From Andalucia godoyi (taxonomy: Eukaryota; Discoba; Jakobea; Jakobida; Andaluciidae): a DNA stretch of 64,000 bases. Of this stretch, positions 27,042 to 36,655 are shown one piece after another (the first letter of the stretch is position 1; each line of letters begins with the position of its first letter). Under the pieces are notes generated by a model that did not search any database, was not told the origin of the DNA, and saw only the letters and a list, made by a program, of their open reading frames with translations. The stretch is from the NCBI GenBank assembly GCA_009859145.1, contig VRVR01000010.1:310001-374000 (forward strand). Direction: 5' to 3'. Made by a program: the position numbers and the translations under genes.

Positions 27042-30000
27042 TCAGTCGCTGAGCTCAATAGCGGAATCCTCTGACTCTGCAGATGTTTGTTGGTCGTCTT
27101 CAGACTGCAATTCCGCGTTGCTTTCCGATGATGAGTACGCAGCATTCTCATCTCTGGGTGAGACACCACCGCCACTGCTGCTGCTGGCGGCCGATTCTTG
27201 CTCCACCTCGGATTCTGCTTCCATCTCGGCCTCTTCTTCTTCGACAGCAGTGGCCGCGGCACAAAGATTGATACCGGTGGCGTCCTTGACGTACAATGTG
27301 GCCGCGTACCGCGAAAGAACCGGACCCAAAACGGACTGGCGTACTCGAATCTTGGACAAACAGTCAACCGGGATCAGTTCTACGGATCGATCGTACATTT
27401 TCTGGAAAATGGCAATGCACGCATCCTGCTCTGGATTTGGCAGCTCCACACCTCGCATCGATTCCAAGGCAAGCGAGAGTCTCTGCACAAGGTTCTCCGC
27501 AGAGCGTGCATCTCCAAGACGAGGAAGTTCATCGAAGACGGGGGCGGTTGCAATGACATGGTTCGTCCAGAGCAGTGCAAGAAAATCGACAAAGACGCCG
27601 CATGTACTGTCCCAATCGGGAATGCGCAATCGATGTGCCATCAGAGGCTGCAGATGTTCCAACCAGGCTTGCGCATAAAGCTCGTCAAGAAACATGGTCG
27701 GCAGCAGCTTTCCAAAACACAGACGATTCGCTTCGGAATACAGCCCAAGTTGCATGAGATCCGTAAACGACATAAAAATATCGCGATCTGCTAAAAGACA
27801 GAGAGTCTCATGTCGCCACTTTGCCGCCTGTTCAGCATACGGCATCCTTTTCAAGATGCCCTCGACAAACGAAAGAGAAATGGAAGGCTGGTAGAGGTGG
27901 TCCGAAAGCACAATATGCAGCACACGCATTCGAACAACGTCCGAAATCTCGACATCCGGAATCTTCTCGAGAAATTCAAGCAGTTCCAGCGCAACACTTG
28001 CTTGAAACATCGCCTGCCCCAAAATGTGCTGTACCTTCTTTGGAATGACGGAGCGGTTCTTGTCTCGAATAGAGACAAAGAGATCAAATACAAGATACAC
28101 CAAATCTGCTGACGCTTCCTTGTTCACATAAGGAGTGTGCTCGAGTGTCAAGGACCGCCAATTCTTCACGGCAGAATCGTACCACACGGAAGCTGCAAGA
28201 TGCTGCATCCACGACAGGTTCATCGGATGCTTGTTACGAATCAAGAGCTCGTAAAGAATGCGTTCTTCCGAACCATATAGCAAAAGTTCATCCGATGGTA
28301 TGGGATCCAGGTCTGCGGGAACATGAACAGGTGTCTGGCAGACGAGAGACGCCAGTATGTAATTTCCTTTCTCCATCAACAAATCAACAGCGTCCTGGAT
28401 ACGGTGTTGAAACACAGCATTCAGAACTGGAGACTTTCCGTCTCCAAATGGAATTCCTGCAACAGCACGCTCCATATACCCGGATGCAAACTGCAGAACC
28501 TCCGGAAAATCCTGCTTCGAAAACAAACCATCCAGCAACTCGCGAATCGCAAATGAAGACTTTTCGTTTCCCCGCTTCGACAAAACCTTTTGGAAGGACA
28601 AGGAATTGATTCTGTTTCCGTCTGCATAATAAACCACGCCAAAAGGCGAGACATCAGCACTGAACCCGCATGGCTCTTCATGTTCGAGGACGAACGAAGA
28701 GCTCGGTCGGGAGATTTTCAGCGGCAACTTTTGACGTGGATTACGAAAAAACTGGATAGCATCACTCGGCTTCATTGCAGGCTCTGGAATCGTGACGCCA
28801 TCACTGTCCGCTGCAGACGCAGTATCCTCTGGAGGCGTAACAGCATCGTGAGAGACAGTCTTTCCAGACAAAAGATTCGCGTGCAAAGCTCGCAGCCGTA
28901 CGGCCTCTTGTTCGTCCCCGACATCCTCGACCACAAGATCAATGTTCTGCCGATTGTGTGGCGCGGGTTCTTCTTGTTGAGGCAGTCGCCCTTGTGAAGG
29001 AGAATCCTGAAGAGCAGCTTCGACGTCAAAGGCCCATCGAGAAAAGTGATCCACTCGGAATATCCAAGTCTGATCTTCAATGGAGTAGGAAATGAAATGA
29101 GCATCCATTCGCTCCGTGTACAACGCAACCTTTCGCTCGAATTCTTTGGGGGGATACCCTTCAGGAGGCGCAAGACCCAGCAGCGTTATGATAGCAGGCT
29201 TGTTGAGTTGCTCATTGCATTCTTCAGTCTCGACAGTTACCGACATTTGCTGTATATCAACGCAGACGTCAAGATCAACGTTCCGCAAGTCGACGGGTTC
29301 GCAAAATTCGATGCTGCCCACGGACTTGCGACCAATCAGAAACTTCTCGACGTGCGACACTTCATCCTCACTGCACGCAGCGAGCTCGTCAATTCGTGGC
29401 ACACAATAATATCCCGCCTTCGTAAGACGCGGCACAAACGATGGGGCACGCGGGGATGCTGGGGACTTCAATGTGGTTGATGTGGTCTTGGAAAGACCTG
29501 CGGAAATTCGGTCTTCCGAAACATCATCTTTGCTGAAATGCAGGGCGTTTCGGTCATTGTCACTCACATCGCCGTCGTCATCCAGGGAGAAGTCCACAGG
29601 GATAGGACGAGGGACAAACCGCGATGGAGTCGCCGACAGTGATGAAACAGACGTATTCACCGCAGGCACATCGGAGGAAGCGGTCCCGTTCAATACATCT
29701 GCAGCAGGGACACTGCGAATTGATGACGATAAAATACTAGAGCCCGTGCCGCCAAGTATGGAAGACGTATTCTGAGCTTGTTTTCCGACAGGAGTCCTTT
29801 TGATGGATGGTTTGTAAGCGTAGAACAGATCGGAATCAATGGATCGAGCAGCAAGAGTCCCTTTCGCATCCGGGGTTTTCGTAGACGCAAGAACATCAGA
29901 CTTGCTGGCGTTGGAAAGTGCCTTTTTGATGGAAACAGGTAATGCACCTACCGACGTGAGGTCAACCTCTGCGGACAAAGACGTTCCAGCAACAGACATT

Positions 30001-31781
30001 GCATTGGGCATGGTACCCGGATAGGAGGCCGACGACGCAAACAGTCCAGTTGACTGCGGTTGATTCGCACCGAAGGTTGACATGTTCAAGGACTGATTCA
30101 TAGAAGAAGTCCCAGGCATGGACAATCCAAATCCCGTAGATGTAGACGGCCCCATGCTGAATTGTGATGTTGTGCCACCTAAACCGCTGAATCCAGAAGA
30201 ACCGACGAATCCGCCAGAAGTCGCAGGCAGAGAACCCGGCATCTGCGCACTAGTTGGTACACTGGGAAAAGAACTACCTTGTGCCGGGGGGATTTTAAAT
30301 CCAAAGGATGATGCATTGAACGCTCCTGGCTGGCTGCTCGTCGCCGACGATCCTGAGAAACCGAAATTAGTAAGCTGAGGTTGAATGCCAGCACCAAATG
30401 CCACAGAACCCCCACTTGATGTTGGAACCGCAGGAGCGGCCATCAACCCACCACCACCAAAAATGTTGCCGGTGGCACCTGGTTGTCCAAACGATGTCAT
30501 CGACTGGCCGGCAGTAGTAGTAGTAGCAGCAGTCGGAAGAGTTGCAGGTCCGGAGCCAAAAGTGCTCAGTGCTCCAGTTCCAAACCCTGTGCTCGCTCCA
30601 AAACCGGAAGATGCGAATGCGGGCTGCGAGGCTGCGCCGAATCCTCCTCCGCCGGGCTGTGCTGCAGATCCAGAGGTGGAAAATGGATTGGAAGAAGCGC
30701 CGAATCCGGAAGGAGCAGGCTGCGTGTTAAAGGCTGAAATGTTGGTCACCGGCATGACAGCGGAGCGCTGGCCACCGGAGAAAGCACCGGCTCCACCAAA
30801 TCCGCTAGAGGTTGTTGATACAGCTCCGAATCCAGAGCTGGGCTGAGCCGCACTTGTAAATCCAGAGTTTCCATAGGACGGGTTGTTACCAAAGCCAGAA
30901 TACCCAAAACCACCTGACGCCGGCTGTGTCCCAAAGCCACCGGACGTGGGTTGCCCGCCAAATGCTCCGGTAGGTTGGGCCGCAAAGCCCGGCCCTGTGA
31001 GCGGCTTCGGCCCAGCTGTGGAGCCGAAACCGGAGCCCATGCCAACCTGGGCTCCAAACCCAGAAGACGGAGCACCTCCACTCACTTGCCGAGCATACGT
31101 TGAAAGGTGAAGTTCCTCAAAACTGAAGTTTTGATACTGATTATCCGCCGATATCGAATGGAACTTGTGGCGAATTGTACTGGTGGGGCCATCCTGTAGC
31201 TGGTAGGGTCCCTTGAACGGAGTTGAGTCAAGCGCCGGGGCACCGCCGGTGCTGAAATATACGTTACTTACTGGCTGGTTGGAGAGTGTAGAAGAGCCAA
31301 AGCCCTGCACGGCAGTACTCCCTCCAAAACCAGAAGATTGTCCAATCCCAAAGGCAGGTGCTGCAGAAGCGCCAAACCCTGTATTCGTCCCCTGCTGGCC
31401 TCCAAACCCTCCACCAAACCCCGCATTGGCTGCGGGTGCTGGCGCGGCATTCCATGCAGTGGAAGCGGTCGAAAATCCCGTGGGAGCAGGCGTTGCAACA
31501 GGCGCAAAACCAACCCTGTTCTGCTGGACACCAAGAGTTCCAAAGCCCGAATTTGCAGCTGCAGCAACAGGCTGTGCTCCGAACCCCGACTGCTGAACAC
31601 CAAACGTTCCTGGGGCTGCCGGCTGGCTCCCAAATCCTCCTTGCACAGCAGGCTGTGCGCCGAAACCCCCTACTGATGGTGCGGGCGTCGCGCCAAACGC
31701 ACTCGGGCGGTTCTGCACGTTGCTCCCAAATCCAAATCCAGCACTTTGCTGCTGGCCAAATCCACCTTGCTGATTGAACAT
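27042..31781 (-). CDS. NUP98: NUP98-NUP96 nucleoporin precursor
   Basis: This 1,579-aa precursor yields two nuclear pore proteins. It starts at the ATG at 31781. Residues 1-190 and about 240-610 are FG-rich (GFGQQ, GFGSQP-type repeats), forming the cohesive barrier. Between them, about 190-235, lies a GLEBS motif (KFHSISADNQYQNFSFEEL) that should bind the RAE1/Gle2 export factor. The autoproteolytic domain spans about 760-920 and ends in the catalytic HFS triplet H912-F913-S914; cleavage would release NUP98 (913 aa) and NUP96 (666 aa). The remaining part is the helical NUP96 scaffold that joins the Y complex, ending in a Glu/Ser-rich tail. Human and yeast (Nup145) proteins have the same order. 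The downstream residue is Arg (HFSR) rather than Lys. Confidence 0.95.
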   Translation of the reverse strand: MFNQQGGFGQQQSAGFGFGSNVQNRPSAFGATPAPSVGGFGAQPAVQGGFGSQPAAPGTFGVQQSGFGAQPVAAAANSGFGTLGVQQNRVGFAPVATPAPTGFSTASTAWNAAPAPAANAGFGGGFGGQQGTNTGFGASAAPAFGIGQSSGFGGSTAVQGFGSSTLSNQPVSNVYFSTGGAPALDSTPFKGPYQLQDGPTSTIRHKFHSISADNQYQNFSFEELHLSTYARQVSGGAPSSGFGAQVGMGSGFGSTAGPKPLTGPGFAAQPTGAFGGQPTSGGFGTQPASGGFGYSGFGNNPSYGNSGFTSAAQPSSGFGAVSTTSSGFGGAGAFSGGQRSAVMPVTNISAFNTQPAPSGFGASSNPFSTSGSAAQPGGGGFGAASQPAFASSGFGASTGFGTGALSTFGSGPATLPTAATTTTAGQSMTSFGQPGATGNIFGGGGLMAAPAVPTSSGGSVAFGAGIQPQLTNFGFSGSSATSSQPGAFNASSFGFKIPPAQGSSFPSVPTSAQMPGSLPATSGGFVGSSGFSGLGGTTSQFSMGPSTSTGFGLSMPGTSSMNQSLNMSTFGANQPQSTGLFASSASYPGTMPNAMSVAGTSLSAEVDLTSVGALPVSIKKALSNASKSDVLASTKTPDAKGTLAARSIDSDLFYAYKPSIKRTPVGKQAQNTSSILGGTGSSILSSSIRSVPAADVLNGTASSDVPAVNTSVSSLSATPSRFVPRPIPVDFSLDDDGDVSDNDRNALHFSKDDVSEDRISAGLSKTTSTTLKSPASPRAPSFVPRLTKAGYYCVPRIDELAACSEDEVSHVEKFLIGRKSVGSIEFCEPVDLRNVDLDVCVDIQQMSVTVETEECNEQLNKPAIITLLGLAPPEGYPPKEFERKVALYTERMDAHFISYSIEDQTWIFRVDHFSRWAFDVEAALQDSPSQGRLPQQEEPAPHNRQNIDLVVEDVGDEQEAVRLRALHANLLSGKTVSHDAVTPPEDTASAADSDGVTIPEPAMKPSDAIQFFRNPRQKLPLKISRPSSSFVLEHEEPCGFSADVSPFGVVYYADGNRINSLSFQKVLSKRGNEKSSFAIRELLDGLFSKQDFPEVLQFASGYMERAVAGIPFGDGKSPVLNAVFQHRIQDAVDLLMEKGNYILASLVCQTPVHVPADLDPIPSDELLLYGSEERILYELLIRNKHPMNLSWMQHLAASVWYDSAVKNWRSLTLEHTPYVNKEASADLVYLVFDLFVSIRDKNRSVIPKKVQHILGQAMFQASVALELLEFLEKIPDVEISDVVRMRVLHIVLSDHLYQPSISLSFVEGILKRMPYAEQAAKWRHETLCLLADRDIFMSFTDLMQLGLYSEANRLCFGKLLPTMFLDELYAQAWLEHLQPLMAHRLRIPDWDSTCGVFVDFLALLWTNHVIATAPVFDELPRLGDARSAENLVQRLSLALESMRGVELPNPEQDACIAIFQKMYDRSVELIPVDCLSKIRVRQSVLGPVLSRYAATLYVKDATGINLCAAATAVEEEEAEMEAESEVEQESAASSSSGGGVSPRDENAAYSSSESNAELQSEDDQQTSAESEDSAIELSD

Positions 31782-32142
31782 TTCAATAATGCCCCGTCGC
31801 TGACAGATGAAGCGTTGGAATCACAGTCTGAACGAAGAAGGGGAAAGAAGGATAATCCGCAGAAAAGGAAACGCCAAACACGAACCGGAATTCTTTCACT
31901 GCTCGCTGCGAGGTGCTTTTATTGGAACTGCGAGAGGCGAGATAGGTTGGCCGCCCCCGTGTTTCACATTTCAAGTCTCAAGTCTCAAAGAAGTCTTCTC
32001 TTGCTACAGTCGTTGGATTTTTTGGATGCATTTTTTTTTTCCTTTGGTTGGTTTTTTCAGTTTGATATTTTTTTAAATTACAAATATAAATTTGAATTTG
32101 TTGAATGATTTGAAATTTTCAATTTTAATGTTGAAAAGGGTG
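31782..32142. other. Head-to-head promoter region, NUP98 / NSUN
   Basis: A 361-bp divergent spacer that becomes A/T-rich (about 32060-32130) next to the NSUN start. No gene is seen. Confidence 0.5.
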
Positions 32143-33288
32143 ATGGCGGAGGAAGGAGAAGTGTCTAAAGATGGTCGAGATGGACATGCTGTACTGAGAG
32201 ACTTTTGCGAACGGTATGACTTGGAGTACTCGAAGTTTCTGAACATGCCGCCGATTGGGACGCATATCGTGGCGTTTCCGAGCCTGTCGGAGGTTCCGGA
32301 CGGTTCAGTTGAATCAGTTGGAGCAGGAAAGTTGGACATCAACGGGGAGTCGTTCTTGCCTGTGAATTGGCTGCATCCGTTTCGGGTCTTTTCATCCGTT
32401 GTGGACGAGTCGACGTTTCGAGTCTCGCAATCCCCGCTGTACAAAGCCGGACATATCTTGAGTGTGGACGCTGCGAGTATCGCGGCCGTGGTCGCCCTTG
32501 GTGTGGACAGCTCCCACTCGGTTCTGGACATGTGCTGCGCACCGGGAGCGAAGCTATCTCTGATTGCGCTTTGTCGTCCCCGTCGACTTGTTGGAATGGA
32601 CGTGTCGCTGCCTCGGTTGCAGACTTGCCAGAACATTCTGCGAAAGTATGGGATTCGGAAGGAGGTTTGTCTGATGCGGTGCGACGCGAGTGCGGTCTTG
32701 CAAAGCACCGTCAAGGACGTTTGGAAGATGCACACTTCTTTACCGCATATTGTGGATGTGGTGGATTCACAGACGTGTGCGAGGATGGTAATCAACAAGA
32801 ATGCAAGGCGACATGCTCGGAAACGCAGACGGATCGCTGAACCGGGGGAGGTCGACACGGAGGAAAATGATGGCTTTATGTTTGACCGCATCTTGCTGGA
32901 TGTCGAGTGCTCGCACGACGGCAGCATCCGACATGTCAACAAGTTTGACGAACGGTTTTTGGACCACAGCCATATGAGTCAACTCATTGCAACGCAGCGA
33001 AAGAGTATTCGAAAAGCCTGGACGCTCTTGAAGCCCGGTGGCATCATGGTGTACTCTACATGTAGTTTTACAAAATGCCAGAACGAGGACATTGTCGAAG
33101 AATTCATCAAAGAAACACCAAGCGCTTCCGTTGACGAAATCCCACAAGCAGAGCATTGGCCCTGCTCGTGCATCGGTGGCAACCTCACTGGATCGCTTCG
33201 ATTTGATCCATGGGTTTCAAAAACTAGTGGCCTGTACATATCCCGCATCAAGAAGGCGTGCATGTCATGCGAGGATCCTCCGTCATGA
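32143..33288 (+). CDS. NSUN-family RNA (cytosine-5) methyltransferase
   Basis: This 381-aa enzyme transfers methyl from S-adenosylmethionine to C5 of cytosine in RNA. I start it at the ATG at 32143 because its context (G at -3, G at +4) is better than that of the in-frame ATG at 32128. The SAM-binding motif I reads VLDMCCAPGAKLSLI (about 127-141). The two family cysteines are present: C307 in VYSTCSF, the nucleophile, and C256 in LLDVECSHDGS, the release cysteine, where the usual DxPCS reads DVECS. The central helix LLKPGGIMVYSTCS is typical. An N-terminal RNA-binding PUA-like domain is absent. Some plant and protist NSUN paralogues share the D(A/V)EC variant. The target RNA cannot be told from sequence. 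The last 41 bp overlap the end of the opposing gene. Confidence 0.9.
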   Translation: MAEEGEVSKDGRDGHAVLRDFCERYDLEYSKFLNMPPIGTHIVAFPSLSEVPDGSVESVGAGKLDINGESFLPVNWLHPFRVFSSVVDESTFRVSQSPLYKAGHILSVDAASIAAVVALGVDSSHSVLDMCCAPGAKLSLIALCRPRRLVGMDVSLPRLQTCQNILRKYGIRKEVCLMRCDASAVLQSTVKDVWKMHTSLPHIVDVVDSQTCARMVINKNARRHARKRRRIAEPGEVDTEENDGFMFDRILLDVECSHDGSIRHVNKFDERFLDHSHMSQLIATQRKSIRKAWTLLKPGGIMVYSTCSFTKCQNEDIVEEFIKETPSASVDEIPQAEHWPCSCIGGNLTGSLRFDPWVSKTSGLYISRIKKACMSCEDPPS

Positions 33289-36200
33289 TTTCCCACGTGA
33301 TTTCCAACTGCGGGATCGATTGGAATGCGTCGCCAAAAATGTCATGATCACCGTCAAGGTCGCCGTCGTTGTCGGAGACTTGGTGACGTTTTGATGTTTT
33401 TGGTGGCGCTGGCAGCGCACTGCGAACCTGTCGGGCTGCAGAAGAATGTAGTAGACACGCAAAATGCTCCCGTCGTTGCCGATACACTTGCGAAATCGCA
33501 ATTCGCAGCGAGCTTGCAGAGAACAAATGTCGAAGCCAGGTCTTCACAATTGCCAGATCATGAGGATTCGTTAGGTCCAGATCTTCGAATATGAACCACG
33601 TGTGCGAGAAACGAAACGAGCCATTTTGCTCGAAGACAGAATCCGAAATCAGCTTTTGCATATTCCTGCGCAAGTCCATGTCTGAGAGAACGTCGTGAAG
33701 AATTTGTAGCCGTTCAATCTCGAAGAGGGTGATGTCCGGAATCGCATTGACTATCTCAGTCTGAGATGGCGACCGATTCAGCTTCGTCTTGAGTTGATCT
33801 AACTTTGCGGCATACATGCTGAGCGTCTGCAGCAAATCTCCTGCGAACAAGATAGCGCAATCCGTTGGTCCGACAGCGAAATCCGAGGAAATCGAAGAAG
33901 GCGAGGGTTTCGGTGAGACGCTGGTTACCACTGCTGGAGCAGAGGCCGGTATCGGGGCCACTCTGACTGGCTTTTGTGGAGAGAAATCAGCACTATCAAG
34001 AATGCGACGCTGCTTGCGCTGTTTGACTCCTGGACCTGCTTCCGGCCCATTTGGCATTTCAGACATCATCTCTATGAGTACGGCCAGCTTGGAGTCCATA
34101 TCCAGTCGGACACGATCTGCAAAGGAAGGATGCGTGAAGTCAGCCGGTTCCGATGCCTGCTTTCTGACATCGCCCTTTGGAATTCCCAAGATCATGTCCA
34201 GAGGTGGCACTTCGTGTTCAATCTGGGCCTTTTGGCGAACACGGTGCGAGTAACGATGGTTCACCACACCCCTGTCGTCAATCGACAACATTGACCGCGA
34301 CATCGACATTGACTGGTGTGGGCCTTGAGAGCGGACGAGCCCCAACTGTGCCTCCAAAACTCGCCGAAGAACGCCCGCTTGTTCGAACCCTAATTCCAGA
34401 GTGTTGCATCGTGCCATTTCCAAAAAGCATTTCCGCAGTATCCAAAGACAGCGGACATCGGTGAAATCCGTGCCTGCAATAAAGACATCGACACGAGCAG
34501 CGCGCAGCGGCGTCGATCCAGTTGACATCTTCCGACATAGCCGATACGCTGCTGGGAGCATCCAGCTGTTCGAGAACAGCCGATAATGACGTCTGACGAA
34601 CGACTCCTTCTGTCCCAGCTCCTCTGCGATAATCAAAGCTGGAACCTGGTAGTGGGCAGGCAGCGACAAGCGCTCGCGATAGTGATCGACGGCGGACATG
34701 ATCAGTCGATGTGCATTGACTGCATGCATGGACCATGCATCGCTGTCGTCCAGAGATGGATTTTGGAGCAGATGCACCTTCAGATCCTCCAGTGCGGACA
34801 GCTCTTCCAGAGGTGGGGTGGCATCAAAGGATAACGGAGTCGCTGCAATGCGCACTGCGGATTCCCAATCAAAACAATCAAACATCGACATCAATCTCCA
34901 GAGAATCATCAAGCGCTTCACCGGATGCGGAACATCCGATTTGTCGGGCCGCACAAGAATCTGGAGAAACGGATAACTGGAGAGTTTGTATGCCTGCGGT
35001 GCATCTCCGTATTTTCCAAACCACTCCATGCATGCACAAGCGTACTCTCGAATCACAGGATCTTTCAACAGCAAATAATGTTCGAGCGCCGATTCCGGAG
35101 ATATGGCGGATAAAAACATTTTGGATATTACTGTCGCCAAGACCCGTTCCTCACTGTCGTTCTCGACTGCATTGTGGTCCTTTCTCCATTGTTCGAAGTT
35201 GGAGCATGTCGGGATTCTCTGGACCAAGAACGCGACAAGATGATGGATCTCGATCATGTTCATATTGGAGACATCGAAGATATCCTGAAAGCGATTCTGA
35301 TGCAAACAAAACGCTGATTCTCCAAATTTGTTGTCTGCGGATCGCTTTCGATTCGACTCCTGGAGCACATGGGAAGAGACCTTGGAGGGACTGTACGGGA
35401 CACTAATGACCGGTCTACCTGCAGTAGCATCGATACTTCCTTTGGGTTCCACTTTGGATTCCGGTTGAGAAAGCGCCGCCTCATCTCGCAGCATCTTTTG
35501 TTTCTCTGCTGCTTCGCGCTCTACACAGGCCCGGAACGAACGAGAAAGCCATTCCAATTTATCAGACGGAGACGCGTCGTCAAAGGCCGAAGCCGAGCAT
35601 TGATTGAACTTGTCATACAGATCTTGCAGTAGAACAGCCGATTCGAAAGGGTCCTGCTTCGTGAGGAATGCGAGATGATACGCAGATCGGATTTCGTGCT
35701 CAAAGCCGCGGAGTTCCAACATGCAAATGATGCTGTTCAGGTTGTCCAGAGACTCGCATGGCCACGACATCAATCGGCAGATGACGTCATCTATCTGATT
35801 TTCCATCGCATTATACTTCATTAAAATGTGGTCTGCAGCAACAGGGCCTGTCGATGGAGACGACATGTCCGATTTCTTCAGCAACACATCGCGCAGCACG
35901 TCCAGCATGCTCACAGACGAAAACCTTCCTATCCGCTCAATCTCTTCTCGGCACTCCGCAATCATTTGTGCCCGACAGTCATCGAATTCTGATGCGGCCG
36001 CGTTCACTAATGGAACATGTTCCGGGAACAGCCGGTGCGAACGCATAAAGTCATAGGACATGCGCATACCGCGCGCGATTCCAATGATCACATCCAAGTC
36101 ATCGACATCGGTCAGCGCACCAAGCGTCTGAAACAGGTGAATTAGAAAGCTGTCTGTCGGAACGTGTCCGTCAGCCGCTGGAGCAATGACAAACCGAAGT

Positions 36201-36451
36201 TTGAATGCTGACAGCTTATGTGGGACTCGGTCGTATTTTCGAGATAATGGGTCGGCGGCTCGTAGAACTTCAGGATTTGCAAACAACTGGAAAGAAATCG
36301 AGACGCGCAACAGCCCGATTCGCGACATCTTGCAGAACTGGTCAAGGTCCATATCAACGTTTCGTTCTCGAAAGGACTCAAATAGCTTCTCATACTCGCG
36401 ATGAACGTCTGTCATCGACAGATCATTCAGAAATGCATAAGCATCCCCCAT
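33248..36451 (-). CDS. Unidentified 1,067-aa helical protein
   Basis: I do not recognise this protein. It starts at the ATG at 36451 and is a single open frame. Most of it is predicted helical by eye, with long Leu/Met-rich amphipathic stretches (DVDDLDVIIGIARGMRMSYD; SPESALEHYLLLKDPVIREY; HPVKRLMILWRLMSMFDCFD), suggesting an alpha-solenoid. A charged linker lies at about residues 310-370 and a Pro/Ser-rich linker at about 810-860. No transmembrane helix, zinc site or catalytic motif is visible. The solenoid-like build would fit a nuclear-pore, trafficking or RNA-export scaffold, but that is only a guess. Its stop codon lies inside the opposing NSUN coding region, so the two mRNAs must overlap. 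Confidence 0.7.
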   Translation of the reverse strand: MGDAYAFLNDLSMTDVHREYEKLFESFRERNVDMDLDQFCKMSRIGLLRVSISFQLFANPEVLRAADPLSRKYDRVPHKLSAFKLRFVIAPAADGHVPTDSFLIHLFQTLGALTDVDDLDVIIGIARGMRMSYDFMRSHRLFPEHVPLVNAAASEFDDCRAQMIAECREEIERIGRFSSVSMLDVLRDVLLKKSDMSSPSTGPVAADHILMKYNAMENQIDDVICRLMSWPCESLDNLNSIICMLELRGFEHEIRSAYHLAFLTKQDPFESAVLLQDLYDKFNQCSASAFDDASPSDKLEWLSRSFRACVEREAAEKQKMLRDEAALSQPESKVEPKGSIDATAGRPVISVPYSPSKVSSHVLQESNRKRSADNKFGESAFCLHQNRFQDIFDVSNMNMIEIHHLVAFLVQRIPTCSNFEQWRKDHNAVENDSEERVLATVISKMFLSAISPESALEHYLLLKDPVIREYACACMEWFGKYGDAPQAYKLSSYPFLQILVRPDKSDVPHPVKRLMILWRLMSMFDCFDWESAVRIAATPLSFDATPPLEELSALEDLKVHLLQNPSLDDSDAWSMHAVNAHRLIMSAVDHYRERLSLPAHYQVPALIIAEELGQKESFVRRHYRLFSNSWMLPAAYRLCRKMSTGSTPLRAARVDVFIAGTDFTDVRCLWILRKCFLEMARCNTLELGFEQAGVLRRVLEAQLGLVRSQGPHQSMSMSRSMLSIDDRGVVNHRYSHRVRQKAQIEHEVPPLDMILGIPKGDVRKQASEPADFTHPSFADRVRLDMDSKLAVLIEMMSEMPNGPEAGPGVKQRKQRRILDSADFSPQKPVRVAPIPASAPAVVTSVSPKPSPSSISSDFAVGPTDCAILFAGDLLQTLSMYAAKLDQLKTKLNRSPSQTEIVNAIPDITLFEIERLQILHDVLSDMDLRRNMQKLISDSVFEQNGSFRFSHTWFIFEDLDLTNPHDLAIVKTWLRHLFSASSLRIAISQVYRQRREHFACLLHSSAARQVRSALPAPPKTSKRHQVSDNDGDLDGDHDIFGDAFQSIPQLEITWEIMTEDPRMTCTPS

Positions 36452-36655
36452 TCAGAACGCCCAATTCCAAAAATTTCCGCGTGCTGCCTTGCGTAGTTCC
36501 CTCCCCAGAAAAGGCAATCGTGAGAATAATACGCACTATACAAAATTACTCCTTGTTTCCAACCTAATACTCCTGTCCGATGATAAAAACAAACCAAAAA
36601 ATCATACAAAATAAATGCAAAACGCAAAACACGCGCACGATACTTTAGGAAAATG

